Assembly: GCA_902769255.1 (NCBI GenBank)
Contig: CACXOM010000001.1
Location: forward strand, 1 to 64,000
Direction of reading: 5' to 3'
Length of the DNA stretch: 64,000 bases
DNA from: Oscillospiraceae bacterium
GTDB taxonomy: Bacteria > Bacillota > Clostridia > Oscillospirales > Acutalibacteraceae
The translations under genes and the position numbers were made by a program. Under the pieces are notes generated by a model. It saw only the letters and a list, made by a program, of their open reading frames with translations. It was not told where the DNA came from and did not search any database. Below, one piece after another: positions 45,265 to 54,769 of this stretch. How positions within the stretch are numbered: position 1 is the stretch's first letter; the number at the start of each line of letters is the position of its first letter.

Positions 45265-45290
45265 AAAGGAGTACAGCAATGTACTCCTTT
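45265..45290 (+). terminator. Hairpin after the GH94 gene
   Basis: A perfect 11-bp stem (45265-45275 with 45280-45290) and GCAA tetraloop but no real T tract. It probably caps the GH94 mRNA or ends transcription weakly. Confidence 0.6.
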
Positions 45291-45306
45291 GGTTTAAGGT
45301 GTGTTT

Positions 45307-45891
45307 ATGAAAATTCTTTACAGCGATAATGATATCGCCGTTATAATAAAACCTGTCGGCATTGACTCGCAAAAGGGCGTACCGCAGATTTTGAGCGAAC
45401 AATTGGGCGGTGAATTTTTTACTGTTCACCGACTCGATAAAGCTGTCGGCGGAGTTATGGTTTATGCGAGAAATAAAAAAAGCGCCGCTTATCTTTCGCA
45501 AAAAATTCAAAGCGGTGAAATGATAAAAGAATATGTAGCGATGGTTCACGGCAAACCGCAAGAAAATGGCGTTTTTAAAGACTTTTTGTTTAAAGATTCA
45601 AGAAAAAATAAAGTTTTTGTTGTGAAGCGTGAGCGAAAAGGTGTAAAGGCTGCAAGCCTTGAATATAAAACGCTAAAATTCGGTGAAAAGTCGCTTGTGC
45701 GAGTAAAACTTCACACAGGGCGCACTCATCAAATCAGGGTTCAGTTTGCATCACGAGGCTTTTCGCTTGTCGGCGACCGAAAATACGGCTCGCCTGAAAA
45801 AAACACAAATATTATGTTGTTTTCTTGCAAAATAACTTTTCCTTATAAAGAAAAAACAGTATCTTTTGAGCAATTGCCCGATTGGGCTTAA
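45307..45891 (+). CDS. RluA-family pseudouridine synthase
   Basis: ATG 45307, five bases after AAGGTG, is preferred over GTG 45301. The 194-residue product is a short RluA-type synthase without an S4 domain. HRLDKAVGGVMVYARNKKSA contains the catalytic Asp in HRLD, and HTGRTHQIRVQFAS and GDRKYG follow. It isomerises uridine in rRNA or tRNA; the exact site cannot be told. Confidence 0.88.
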   Translation: MKILYSDNDIAVIIKPVGIDSQKGVPQILSEQLGGEFFTVHRLDKAVGGVMVYARNKKSAAYLSQKIQSGEMIKEYVAMVHGKPQENGVFKDFLFKDSRKNKVFVVKRERKGVKAASLEYKTLKFGEKSLVRVKLHTGRTHQIRVQFASRGFSLVGDRKYGSPEKNTNIMLFSCKITFPYKEKTVSFEQLPDWA

Positions 45892-45897
45892 AACTTT

Positions 45898-45931
45898 AAA
45901 AAAGAGGTGAGATAAAACTCACCTCTTTTTT
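45898..45931. terminator. Bidirectional terminator
   Basis: A perfect 14-bp stem (45898-45911 with 45918-45931), ATAAAA loop and A/T flanks between convergent genes. Confidence 0.9.
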
Positions 45932-47798
45932 AGTTATTTGTGTTTTTGTAAATTTCAAGCAGGCTGTATAAATCGTCAATTTCGCTTTTTATTTGATTGC
46001 CTATATCAGTATCAACAACCATAACCCTTTGCTTTTCGGTTTCAACAATTTGCGAGTCAGAGTGAATATCTCTGTTTTCTTTTAAAGCCTGATAAACGCT
46101 GTCAAAAGTTCTGTGCGATTTAATTCTTAACCCGTGTGAGTTGTAAATTAAAGTATAGCCTGCAATTCCGGTTTTTTCGTGATAATCTTTGCAAAAACCG
46201 CCGTCTATTACAAAAAGTTTTCCACTTGCTCTTACAGGCAATTCGCCCATTCCGGTTCTAACAGGGGTATGACCGTTTATAATATGCGAAACAGGGGAGT
46301 AAAGCCCAAATTCTTTTAAAATCATTTCACAGCATTTTTCATCATAATAAAACTTGTAATAAGGATTTTTTTCTTCATTCCAAGCAGATTCATCTTTAAT
46401 AAATGTGCGCTCAAAAGTTTTTACATTTTTACCGCATAAAGGCGATTTTTTGCCACACCATAAATACCACATAAAATCTAAATCTTCTTCTCGTTTTTCA
46501 AAAAATGCCTGCCTTGCTTTTTTGTTCGCTAAATCAAAATATTCTTTGCCTTTTAGTTTTTTGCCGAAAAGCTCAATTTCATCTAAATTACCGTTTTCGT
46601 CAAGCGGAACACAGCCGTGATAAAGCAAGTTGTTGTTGTAGCATTTATACATACTGCCTTTTTGATATAAAAATGTAATATGCGTTTTTAGCCTTTTACT
46701 GCTTAAAAAGTCCGCTTTTAACTCGTTTATTATCTCTTTTTCACTATCATTTAACGAATAGGTGTTGTTTTTATCAATTGTAGGGAAAAAGTTATCGTCA
46801 ATTGAATAAGTTTTGCCCTCTACTACTACCGTGCCGTTTTCAAAATCAATTTTATCAAGCAAAAGGCGATTATTCATATCATATTCAGGGTGCCTTAAAA
46901 TAATTTGCCCTTCAAGTTTAAATTGAATTACGGAAATTGCTTTTAAAGCGGCTTGCATAGGGTCTTTGTTTTTATAAGTTTTTTCAGCGAAAAGAGTCAG
47001 TTTTCTAAGACTAATTCCGTAACCGCTTTCAAGCGTTTGAATTGTGTTATATTTAATGCAGTTTCTTACAACATTTGCAATGCACGCTTCGCTACCTGAG
47101 GCGGCTCCCATATAGAGTATATCGTGGTTGCCCCATTCAATATCAAGCGAATGATATTTAGTCAGCAAATCAATAATTTTATCGGCAGACTCGCCCCTGT
47201 CGAAAATATCGCCGACAATATGCAAATGGTCAACCGCAAGCCTTTTAATAAGTTTCGCCAAAGCGATTATAAAATCATCAGCATTAATGTCAATAATAGT
47301 ATCAAGAATGTTTTTGTGATAACGAACTTGGTTGTCGTCTTCATCTTTTTGCGTGTGAATTAACTCATCTATAATATATGCGTAGTCTTCGGGCATTGCT
47401 TTTCGCACTTTTGAACGGGTATATTTTGAAGAAAGCGCTTTTGCAATTTCTAACATATGATTAATTGTGTTTTTGTACCATTTTGCATCAACTCTGTTTT
47501 CCTGTTTAATTAAGTTTAACTTTTCTTTCGGGTAATATATTAAAGTACAAATTTCCTTTTTCTCATCGTTTGATAAAGAATCGCCATAAATCTTTTTAAT
47601 TTTTTCTCTTATAACGCCGGAGCAGTTATTTAAAATATGATAAAACGCTTCGTATTCGCCGTGAATATCACTCATAAAATGCTCGGTGCCTTTTGGCAAA
47701 TTCAAAATTGCCGTCAAATTTATAATCTCACGGGTTACAGAACTTATAGTAGGGTATTTTTCGGATAATAACGCTAAATATTTTTGTTTAGATTCCAT
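45930..47798 (-). CDS. fbp: Fructose-1,6-bisphosphatase, class III
   Basis: A 622-residue class III FBPase, the large Firmicutes type, with phosphoesterase-fold metal motifs FMSDIHGEYEAF, HIVGDIFDRGESADKI, WGNHDILYMGAA and the late INGHTPVR. It hydrolyses fructose 1,6-bisphosphate for gluconeogenesis. It diverges from the fructose PTS regulon, whose kinase product feeds the same pool. A TTGACA-17-TATTAT promoter and a GGAGG site lie upstream. Confidence 0.95.
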   Translation of the reverse strand: MESKQKYLALLSEKYPTISSVTREIINLTAILNLPKGTEHFMSDIHGEYEAFYHILNNCSGVIREKIKKIYGDSLSNDEKKEICTLIYYPKEKLNLIKQENRVDAKWYKNTINHMLEIAKALSSKYTRSKVRKAMPEDYAYIIDELIHTQKDEDDNQVRYHKNILDTIIDINADDFIIALAKLIKRLAVDHLHIVGDIFDRGESADKIIDLLTKYHSLDIEWGNHDILYMGAASGSEACIANVVRNCIKYNTIQTLESGYGISLRKLTLFAEKTYKNKDPMQAALKAISVIQFKLEGQIILRHPEYDMNNRLLLDKIDFENGTVVVEGKTYSIDDNFFPTIDKNNTYSLNDSEKEIINELKADFLSSKRLKTHITFLYQKGSMYKCYNNNLLYHGCVPLDENGNLDEIELFGKKLKGKEYFDLANKKARQAFFEKREEDLDFMWYLWCGKKSPLCGKNVKTFERTFIKDESAWNEEKNPYYKFYYDEKCCEMILKEFGLYSPVSHIINGHTPVRTGMGELPVRASGKLFVIDGGFCKDYHEKTGIAGYTLIYNSHGLRIKSHRTFDSVYQALKENRDIHSDSQIVETEKQRVMVVDTDIGNQIKSEIDDLYSLLEIYKNTNN

Positions 47799-47820
47799 TA
47801 TAAATACCTCCTTTTTTTAA

Positions 47821-47849
47821 ATAATAGCATAAAATGAGCAAACTGTCAA
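47821..47849 (-). promoter_or_regulatory. Promoter of fbp
   Basis: On the minus strand TTGACA (47844-47849) and TATTAT (47821-47826) are 17 bases apart. Confidence 0.75.
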
Positions 47850-47851
47850 TG

Positions 47852-47879
47852 AAAAAATGATTGAATTTAATCATTTTTT
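47852..47879. promoter_or_regulatory. Inverted repeat between fbp and fruR
   Basis: A perfect 11-bp inverted repeat (47852-47862 and 47869-47879) around GAATTT, core TGATT...AATCA. It abuts the fbp -35 and lies 63 bases above the fruR -35. No gene ends here, so an operator is likelier than a terminator; FruR is the obvious candidate binder. Confidence 0.45.
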
Positions 47880-47942
47880 AGTAAATATTAGTGCAAAATC
47901 TAAAAAATATCAAAAAAATTATAAAAATATGATAAAATATGC

Positions 47943-47971
47943 TTGACAATGATTATTTTTGATGATATAAT
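47943..47971 (+). promoter_or_regulatory. Consensus promoter of the fructose operon
   Basis: Perfect TTGACA (47943-47948) and TATAAT (47966-47971), 17-base spacer, 21 bases before the TTG start of fruR. Confidence 0.85.
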
Positions 47972-47992
47972 ACAGTCAAGAGGTGATTAAAG

Positions 47993-48742
47993 TTGCTCAA
48001 TCAAGAAAGATATAGAATTATTCAGGAATTTATTGAAGAAAAAAATACCGTTACGGTAGCACAACTTGCAAAACTGATTAACACTTCGGAGTCTACAATA
48101 AGGCGCGACCTTACAACACTTGACAAACAGGGCAAAATAAGAAAGTTTTTCGGCGGTGCAACAAAATTAGCTCAAAACGAAGGCTTTTATGAAGATGCGG
48201 TCAGCGTTCGTGAGAGCGTGATGAGCGAAGAAAAAACCGAAATCGCAAAATATTGCGCCGAGTTGATTAACGATAACGATTTTGTTTTTATTGATGCAGG
48301 CACAACAACTTCAAGATTGGTTGATTTTATTAAAAATGATAAAGCAACTTATGTTACAAACGGCATTACCCACGGCAGAAAGTTAATTCACAAAGGACTT
48401 AACACATATATTATAGGCGGTAAAATCAAACCGGTAACCGAGGCTATTGTCGGGGCAGAGGGTATTGCAAACTTAAGAAACTTTAATTTTTCAAAAGCGT
48501 TTATGGGAGCAAATGGTGTTGATATTAAAGCAGGTTACACCACACCCGACCTTGAAGAATCTTTAATTAAAGAGGCAGCGGTTAAAAAAAGTTATCATTC
48601 TTTTTTCCTTGTTGACAGCACAAAGTTTAACAGAGTTTTTTCGGTATCATTTGCCGAAGTTAAACAGGGTATAATAATAACAGACAAACTTACCGATAAC
48701 AGATTTTTAAAAGAAACTGTGGTAAAGGAGGTTATGAAATGA
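47993..48742 (+). CDS. fruR: DeoR-family fructose operon repressor
   Basis: A 249-residue DeoR/GlpR regulator starting at TTG with AGAGGTG upstream. The HTH (about 5-55: ERYRIIQEFIEEKNTVTVAQL, SESTIRRDLTTLDKQGKI) is followed by a sugar-phosphate isomerase-like sensor (about 75-235, including FVFIDAGTTTSRL and GANGVDIKAGYTT). Position before fruK and fruA indicates that it senses fructose 1-phosphate and represses the operon. It overlaps fruK by four bases. Confidence 0.9.
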   Translation: MLNQERYRIIQEFIEEKNTVTVAQLAKLINTSESTIRRDLTTLDKQGKIRKFFGGATKLAQNEGFYEDAVSVRESVMSEEKTEIAKYCAELINDNDFVFIDAGTTTSRLVDFIKNDKATYVTNGITHGRKLIHKGLNTYIIGGKIKPVTEAIVGAEGIANLRNFNFSKAFMGANGVDIKAGYTTPDLEESLIKEAAVKKSYHSFFLVDSTKFNRVFSVSFAEVKQGIIITDKLTDNRFLKETVVKEVMK

Positions 48743-49644
48743 TTTATACAATCACTTTAAACCCTTCAATCGATTATGTTGTAAGGCTTGATGAATTTGA
48801 GTTGGGCATTACAAATCGTACTGTTAGCGAAGAATACTATTACGGCGGTAAAGGCATTAATGTTTCGTGCGTGCTTGCCGAATTAGGTTTTGAAAGTACC
48901 GCTTTAGGATTTTTGGCAGGCTTTACGGGTGAAGAAATTAAAAAAGGTTTAAATAACGAAAAAATTAAAACCGATTTTATTTGGCTTAAAAACGGCAATT
49001 CAAGAGTTAATATAAAAATAAAAGCCGATGTTGAAACCGAAATTAACGGTCAAGGCCCCGATATTTCAGACGGCGAACTTGAATTGCTTATGAACAAACT
49101 TGAAAATGTAAAAGACGGCGATGTTTTGGTTTTGGCAGGCAGTATTCCAAACACTTTGCCTGATGATATTTATGAAAGAATGCTTGAAAAGGTAAAAGGT
49201 AAAGATATAAAAATTGTTGTAGATGCAACCAAAAAACTTTTGCTTAATTCTTTAAAATATAAACCGTTTTTAATTAAGCCTAACAGGCAGGAACTTTCGG
49301 AAATTTTTGAAACAAAAATTGTTTCGGCTCAAGATACCGAAAAATACGCCAAAAAACTGCAAGAAATGGGAGCGAGAAATGTTTTAATTTCGCTCGGCGG
49401 CGAGGGCGCTATGCTGATTGATGAAAACGGTGAAAAACACACAATGGGTGTTTTAAAAGAAAAAGTAATAAATACTGTTGGCTCAGGCGACTCAATGGTA
49501 GCAGGATTTATTGCAGGTTATGAAATGCAAAAAGATTATTCTTATGCATTAAAAATGGGCAGCGCTTGTGGTAATGCAACGGCATTTTTGCCGGGACTTG
49601 CCACAAAAGAAAAAATATATGAAATAATGGAAAAAATTATTTAA
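48739..49644 (+). CDS. fruK: 1-phosphofructokinase
   Basis: A 301-residue PfkB-family kinase that turns fructose 1-phosphate into the 1,6-bisphosphate. Seen are TLNPSIDYVVRLDEF, GGKGINVSCVLAELG, the second PfkB signature ending VGSGDSMVAGFIAGY with the catalytic Asp, and SLGGEGAML. Tagatose-6-phosphate kinase is related, but the fruR/fruA context decides for FruK. Confidence 0.93.
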   Translation: MIYTITLNPSIDYVVRLDEFELGITNRTVSEEYYYGGKGINVSCVLAELGFESTALGFLAGFTGEEIKKGLNNEKIKTDFIWLKNGNSRVNIKIKADVETEINGQGPDISDGELELLMNKLENVKDGDVLVLAGSIPNTLPDDIYERMLEKVKGKDIKIVVDATKKLLLNSLKYKPFLIKPNRQELSEIFETKIVSAQDTEKYAKKLQEMGARNVLISLGGEGAMLIDENGEKHTMGVLKEKVINTVGSGDSMVAGFIAGYEMQKDYSYALKMGSACGNATAFLPGLATKEKIYEIMEKII

Positions 49645-49656
49645 GGAGGATTTTTT

Positions 49657-51582
49657 ATGCGAATAACCGATTTACTCAAAAAACAAGGCGTATCTCTCGG
49701 TGTTTCACCAAAAACCAAAGAGGAAGCAATTGACATTTTAGTGTCGCTTCACGAAAAATGCGGAAATTTATCTGATGTTAAGGCATTTAAAGAAGGCATT
49801 TTAAAGCGTGAAGAAATGGGCACTACCGCTATTGGTATGGAAGTTGCTATTCCTCACGCAAAAAGCGAGGCTGTAAAACACCCTGCTTTATCTGCTATTA
49901 CAGTACCAAGCGGTGTTGACTATGGCGCACCAGACGGTAACGGTTGCAAATTGCTGTTTATGATTGCTGCAACTACTGACGGCGATGTTCACTTGGAAGT
50001 GCTTGCAAGACTTATGCAAATGCTTATGGACGAAGCGTTTACCGCACAGTTAAAAGAGGCTTCAAGCGTTGATGAATTTTTGAAAATTATTGACGAAAAA
50101 GAAACTGAAAAATTCCCTGATGAAGCTGAAACTGCTCCAAGCAAAAAAGATGGTTATCAGATTTTGGCTGTAACTGCTTGTCCTACAGGTATCGCTCATA
50201 CTTATATGGCAGCAGAAGCGCTTAATAAAGCAGGCGCAGAAATGGGCGTTTCAATCAAAGTTGAAACAAACGGCTCAGGCGGTGCAAAAAATGCTTTAAC
50301 CGCTGAAGATATTGCAAATTGCGACGGTATTATCATAGCGGCAGACAAAAGCGTTGATACGGCTCGTTTTGACGGCAAACCCGTTTATTCAACCAAAGTT
50401 GCTGACGGTATTCATAAACCTGAAGAACTTATTAAAAAGATATTAAATAAAGAGGCACCTGTTTTCCACTCTGATAAAAAAGCAGATGTTGCCGATTTAG
50501 GCTCAAACGAAAGTTTCGGTAGAAAGCTTTACAAACACCTTATGAACGGTGTATCTCATATGTTACCGTTCGTAGTTGCAGGCGGTATCTTTATCGCAAT
50601 TGCATTCTTAATCGATACAATCGCAGGCGTTAAAATGGACGGCAACTTCGGTTCAGTTACACCTGTTGCCGCTTGGTTTAAAACAATCGGCGGTTACGCA
50701 TTTAACTTTATGTTGCCGATTTTAGCAGGCTTTATTGCAATGTCTATTGCTGACCGTCCCGGTCTTTTAGTCGGCATTGTAGGCGGACTTCTTGCTTCAA
50801 ACGGTGCAACATTCGGTAATGTAGGTGCTGACGGCGCAATTCCTTCAGGTTTCTTGGGCGCATTGCTTGCAGGTTTCATAGCAGGTTGGCTTATGAAAAT
50901 GATTGAAAAATTGTGCGACAAATTACCAAGAGCGCTCGAAGGCATTAAACCTGTTCTTATTTATCCGCTCGCAGGTTTGGGCATTGTAGGCGTTATGATG
51001 TGTGCAGTTAACCCGATTATGGGCGTTATCAACACAGCAATGACAGACGGCGTTACAGCAATGTCTAAAAACCCAGCTTTAATAGTTCCGCTTTGCGCAC
51101 TTCTTGCAGGTATGATGGCAATTGATATGGGTGGTCCATTCAACAAAGCCGCATATGTTACAGCAGCAGGATTACTCGCCAGCGGTACAAACGCAGCATA
51201 TATGATTATGGGCGCAGTTATGATAGGCGGTATGGTACCTCCTATTGCAATCGCTTTATCAACAACATTCTTCAAGAGCCGTTGGACAGCTGAGGAAAGA
51301 AAGAACGGACCTGTAAACTATATTATGGGACTTTCGTTCATCACCGAAGGTGCAATTCCTTATGCAGCAGGTCATCCGTTGCAGGTTATTCCAAGTTGTA
51401 TTATCGGTTCGGCTGTTGCAGGCGCATTATCGGCAGCATTCGGCTGTACTTTAATGGCTCCTCACGGCGGTATCTTTGTAATCGCTACAATCGGCAATCC
51501 GCTTATGTACTTTGCATCACTCGCAGCAGGTGCAGTAGTAGGAATGTTATTATTGGCATTGTTTATGAAGAAAAAAGCATAA
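49657..51582 (+). CDS. fruA: Fructose PTS permease EIIABC
   Basis: A 641-residue fusion in the order IIA-IIB-IIC. IIA (about 1-150) has phospho-His67 in VAIPHAKSEA; IIB (about 165-265) has phospho-Cys175 in ACPTGIAHTYMAA; IIC (about 290-640) is the membrane transporter (GGIFIAIAFLIDTIAG, DMGGPFNKAAYV, ITEGAIPYAAGHPL). It imports fructose and phosphorylates it at C1, with phosphate passed from EI and HPr encoded directly downstream. Confidence 0.95.
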   Translation: MRITDLLKKQGVSLGVSPKTKEEAIDILVSLHEKCGNLSDVKAFKEGILKREEMGTTAIGMEVAIPHAKSEAVKHPALSAITVPSGVDYGAPDGNGCKLLFMIAATTDGDVHLEVLARLMQMLMDEAFTAQLKEASSVDEFLKIIDEKETEKFPDEAETAPSKKDGYQILAVTACPTGIAHTYMAAEALNKAGAEMGVSIKVETNGSGGAKNALTAEDIANCDGIIIAADKSVDTARFDGKPVYSTKVADGIHKPEELIKKILNKEAPVFHSDKKADVADLGSNESFGRKLYKHLMNGVSHMLPFVVAGGIFIAIAFLIDTIAGVKMDGNFGSVTPVAAWFKTIGGYAFNFMLPILAGFIAMSIADRPGLLVGIVGGLLASNGATFGNVGADGAIPSGFLGALLAGFIAGWLMKMIEKLCDKLPRALEGIKPVLIYPLAGLGIVGVMMCAVNPIMGVINTAMTDGVTAMSKNPALIVPLCALLAGMMAIDMGGPFNKAAYVTAAGLLASGTNAAYMIMGAVMIGGMVPPIAIALSTTFFKSRWTAEERKNGPVNYIMGLSFITEGAIPYAAGHPLQVIPSCIIGSAVAGALSAAFGCTLMAPHGGIFVIATIGNPLMYFASLAAGAVVGMLLLALFMKKKA

Positions 51583-51595
51583 ATAAATTTTATTT

Positions 51596-51624
51596 AGGCA
51601 GTCGGGGTCAAATCCCGACTGCCT
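51596..51624 (+). other. GC-rich hairpin between fruA and ptsH
   Basis: A perfect 11-bp stem (51596-51606 with 51614-51624) and 7-base loop, far more GC-rich than the surroundings, followed by G and A-rich sequence and no T tract. It sits where expression must rise from operon to general PTS genes, so an mRNA processing or stabilising role is plausible. A weak terminator is the alternative. Confidence 0.6.
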
Positions 51625-51647
51625 GTGAAAAAAAGGAGTATTTTAAT

Positions 51648-51911
51648 ATGGTATCAAAAAAACTTACAATAGTAAACGCACAGGGCTTTCATATGCGCCC
51701 CGCAACAACATTTGCTTCCGTTGCTGGAAAATACGCTTCAAGTGTTGTTATTAAACACAACGGTAAAGATGTAGATGCAAAAAGCCTTATGAATATTATT
51801 GCGGCTTGCATTAAAGTCGGCAATGAAATTGAACTTGTTTGCGACGGACCCGATGAAAACGAAGCGTTGGCAGAAACATCAGCGCTTATTGAAAGCGGAT
51901 TCGGCGAATAA
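51648..51911 (+). CDS. ptsH: Phosphocarrier protein HPr
   Basis: ATG 51648 with AAAAGGAG upstream gives a normal 87-residue HPr; the frame is open further back into fruA, but without a start site. His15 in GFHMRPAT takes phosphate from EI, and Ser46 in AKSLMNI is the site for HPr kinase in Firmicutes, so carbon catabolite control through CcpA is expected. It precedes ptsI by 18 bases. Confidence 0.95.
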   Translation: MVSKKLTIVNAQGFHMRPATTFASVAGKYASSVVIKHNGKDVDAKSLMNIIAACIKVGNEIELVCDGPDENEALAETSALIESGFGE

Positions 51912-51929
51912 TTAAACGGGGTGACTTAA

Positions 51930-53630
51930 ATGCTAAAAGGAATAGCCGCTTCTGAAGGAATAGGAATAGGCAATGTTTTAAAAATTGAAGATGTTTCTTT
52001 GGAATATACGCCTAAAACCGTTACCGATACAGAGTCGGAGTTGAAGCGTTATAAAGAGGCGATTGAGAAATTCTGCGAGCAAACAACAAAACAAGCAGAC
52101 TCTCTTCGCAAAGGCGTTGGCGCAAAAGAAGCAGAAATTTTAGAGGGTCATATTCAAATGATAAAAGACCCTTATATGAGTGCTGAAATTGAAAAACTTA
52201 TTCAATCGGGGCAATGCGCCGAAGCATCGCTTGAACAGATTTGCAATATGTTTATTGATATGTTTTCGGCAGTTGACGATGATGTTACAAAACAGCGTGC
52301 CGCCGATGTAAAAGATATTAAAAATGCAATTCTCGGCATTTTGCTTGGCGTTGAAGAAGTGAAAATCAGCGATGCGCCTGCAAATACAGTTATTGTGGCG
52401 AAAGAGGTTACACCTTCAATGACTGCCGGAATTAACAAAGAAAATGTTGTTGGAATAATTACCGAAACAGGCAGTCAAACCTCACATTCTGCAATACTTG
52501 CCCGTGCGCTTGAAATTCCTGCGGTATTAAGCGTTGAAAATGCGCTTACTTCAATTTTTGCAGGCGACACGGTAATTGTAGACGGCTCTAACGGAGATGT
52601 AATTATTTCTCCGATAAAAGAGCAAATTAAAGAATATTCCGATAAAAGAGAAGAGTTTTTAAAAGAAAAACGAGAACTTGAAAAATTCAGAGGTAAACCG
52701 ACTGTTTCGGCAGACGGCGAAGAATATGAACTTTTCTGCAATATCGGAAACCCGAAAGACGCTGTAAAAGCAATGGAAGCAGACGGCGAGGGAGTAGGAC
52801 TTTTTAGAACAGAGTTTTTGTTTATGGATAGAGATTCAATTCCGAGCGAAGACGAGCAGTTTGAGGCTTATAAACAAGCCGCAATTGTGCTAAAAGGCAA
52901 AGGACTTATTGTCAGAACGCTTGATATTGGCGGCGACAAAGAAATTGCTTATCTCGGACTTGAAAAAGAAGAAAATCCTTTTATGGGATTTAGAGCAATT
53001 CGCTATTGTCTTAAAAACCGCGACCTTTTTAAATCGCAAATCAAGGCGATTTTAAGAGCAAGTGCATTCGGCGATGTTAGAATTATGTTTCCGCTGATAA
53101 CCGCCGTTGAAGAGTTGCGAGAAGGCAAAAAATTGGTTGAAGAGGCAAAAGCAGAACTTAGAACAGCGAATATTGATTTTGATGAAAATATAAAAGTCGG
53201 AGTTATGACCGAAACTGCGGCGGCAGGCGTTATAGCGCATTTGCTTGCCAAAGAGGCTGACTTTTTCAGCATAGGCACTAACGATTTAACAGGCTATACA
53301 ATGGCGGCAGACCGTGGCAACAGCAATGTTGCATATTTGTATTCGCCGTTCCAGCCGAGCGTTTTGATGATGATAAAACGCATTATCGAGTGCGCTAAAC
53401 AAGAGGGTATACCCGTAGGAATGTGCGGAGAAGCAGCAGCCAATCCTATGATGATTCCTTTGTTGATTTCGTTCGGGCTTACCGAATTTAGCGTTTCTGC
53501 ACCATCTGTTTTGAAAGTTAGAAAAAATGTTTCAAAATGGACTAAAAAACAAGCAGATGAAATTGCTGAAAATGTAATGAGCTTTGCAACCGAACAGGAA
53601 ATTGTTGAATATTTAAAAACAGTAGTGTAA
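51930..53630 (+). CDS. ptsI: Phosphoenolpyruvate-protein phosphotransferase (EI)
   Basis: A 566-residue Enzyme I. Phospho-His186 lies in GSQTSHSAILARALE, the PEP site includes RTEFLFMDR and GTNDLTGYTMAADRG, and the active Cys499 is in GMCGEAAA. It transfers phosphate from PEP to HPr. The ptsHI pair directly follows fruA, so this general PTS may be controlled with fructose. A strong terminator ends the unit. Confidence 0.96.
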   Translation: MLKGIAASEGIGIGNVLKIEDVSLEYTPKTVTDTESELKRYKEAIEKFCEQTTKQADSLRKGVGAKEAEILEGHIQMIKDPYMSAEIEKLIQSGQCAEASLEQICNMFIDMFSAVDDDVTKQRAADVKDIKNAILGILLGVEEVKISDAPANTVIVAKEVTPSMTAGINKENVVGIITETGSQTSHSAILARALEIPAVLSVENALTSIFAGDTVIVDGSNGDVIISPIKEQIKEYSDKREEFLKEKRELEKFRGKPTVSADGEEYELFCNIGNPKDAVKAMEADGEGVGLFRTEFLFMDRDSIPSEDEQFEAYKQAAIVLKGKGLIVRTLDIGGDKEIAYLGLEKEENPFMGFRAIRYCLKNRDLFKSQIKAILRASAFGDVRIMFPLITAVEELREGKKLVEEAKAELRTANIDFDENIKVGVMTETAAAGVIAHLLAKEADFFSIGTNDLTGYTMAADRGNSNVAYLYSPFQPSVLMMIKRIIECAKQEGIPVGMCGEAAANPMMIPLLISFGLTEFSVSAPSVLKVRKNVSKWTKKQADEIAENVMSFATEQEIVEYLKTVV

Positions 53631-53652
53631 CTTAATTCTGCTCTTTTTTAAG

Positions 53653-53691
53653 AAAATATGCGTTTTGTTTTCAAAACGCATATTTTTAATT
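53653..53691 (+). terminator. Terminator of the PTS operon
   Basis: A perfect 15-bp stem (53653-53667 with 53672-53686), TTTT loop and T-rich tail. Confidence 0.9.
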
Positions 53692-53759
53692 TTTTTTCTT
53701 TATTTTTTTAAAAAAATATGATATTATAAATTTAGTTTAAAAGAACGGAGAAAGAAAAT

Positions 53760-54755
53760 ATGAATTACAATGCTAATAGAGAAAGATACAACAATATGAA
53801 ATATCGCAATTGCGGTGAAAGCGGTTTAAAATTACCGCTTGTATCGTTAGGTCTTTGGCACAATTTCGGCACAAATTCTGATTTTGAGAATATGAAAAAT
53901 ATGTGCTTTACCGCATTTGATTGCGGAATTACCCATTTTGACCTTGCGAACAATTATGGTCCGGTTCCGGGTGCCGCCGAAATCAATTTCGGTAAAATCG
54001 TTAACAGCGATTTAAAGGCTTATCGTGATGAATTGATTATCAGCACAAAAGCGGGTTACGGAATGTGGCCGGGACCTTACGGTGACAACGGCAGCAGAAA
54101 ATACTTGTTAAGCAGTCTTGACCAAAGCTTAAAACGTATTTCGCTGGATTATGTCGATATTTTTTATCATCATCGCCCCGACCCTAACACCCCTCTTGAA
54201 GAAACAATGGGCGCTTTGGACCAAGCGGTAAAATCGGGCAAAGCACTTTATGTTGGACTTTCAAATTATGACGGCGAAACAATGGAAAAAGCGGCAGCGA
54301 TTTTAAAAGATTTAAAATGTCCGTTTGTTATCAACCAAAACTCTTATTCGATTTATAACAGAACAATTGAAGATAACGGCTTGAAAAATTCCTGCAAAAA
54401 AACTAAAAAAGGACTTATTATTTTCAGCCCGTTATCGCAAGGACTGCTTACCGACAGATATTTAAAAGGTATTCCAAAAAACAGCCGTGTTGCAACTTCA
54501 GGCGTATTTTTGAAAGAGTCAAACATCACTCCCGAAGTGGTTGAAAAATCTAAAAAACTAAACGAAATCGCTCAAAACAGGGGACAAACTCTCGCTCAAA
54601 TGGCACTTTCATGGGTTGTTAAAAATGATGAAGTAACAAGCGTTTTAATCGGCGCTTCAAACCCTGAACAAATCAAAGAAAACTGCGAAATTGTTAATTT
54701 TGCGCCGTTTTCTGACGAAGAAATCGCATTAATTGATAAAATCGCTTTGTCTTAA
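53760..54755 (+). CDS. Aldo/keto reductase, YghZ-like
   Basis: A 331-residue NADPH-dependent reductase. The start ANRERYNNMKYRNCGESGLK and LVSLGLWHNFG match the YghZ/GPR subgroup, which reduces glyceraldehyde 3-phosphate L-isomer and methylglyoxal. Tetrad residues appear in FDLANNYG (Asp, Tyr), STKAGYG (Lys) and FYHHRPD (His). Ribosome site is GGAG. Detoxification is the likely job; the natural substrate is not certain. Confidence 0.9.
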   Translation: MNYNANRERYNNMKYRNCGESGLKLPLVSLGLWHNFGTNSDFENMKNMCFTAFDCGITHFDLANNYGPVPGAAEINFGKIVNSDLKAYRDELIISTKAGYGMWPGPYGDNGSRKYLLSSLDQSLKRISLDYVDIFYHHRPDPNTPLEETMGALDQAVKSGKALYVGLSNYDGETMEKAAAILKDLKCPFVINQNSYSIYNRTIEDNGLKNSCKKTKKGLIIFSPLSQGLLTDRYLKGIPKNSRVATSGVFLKESNITPEVVEKSKKLNEIAQNRGQTLAQMALSWVVKNDEVTSVLIGASNPEQIKENCEIVNFAPFSDEEIALIDKIALS

Positions 54756-54769
54756 TATAAGGAAAAAAT

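Noticed and set aside
51396..51647. N-terminal extension of HPr to 171 residues
   Set aside because: It would lie inside fruA coding sequence; the AAAAGGAG site before ATG 51648 and standard HPr length with His15 and Ser46 settle the start.
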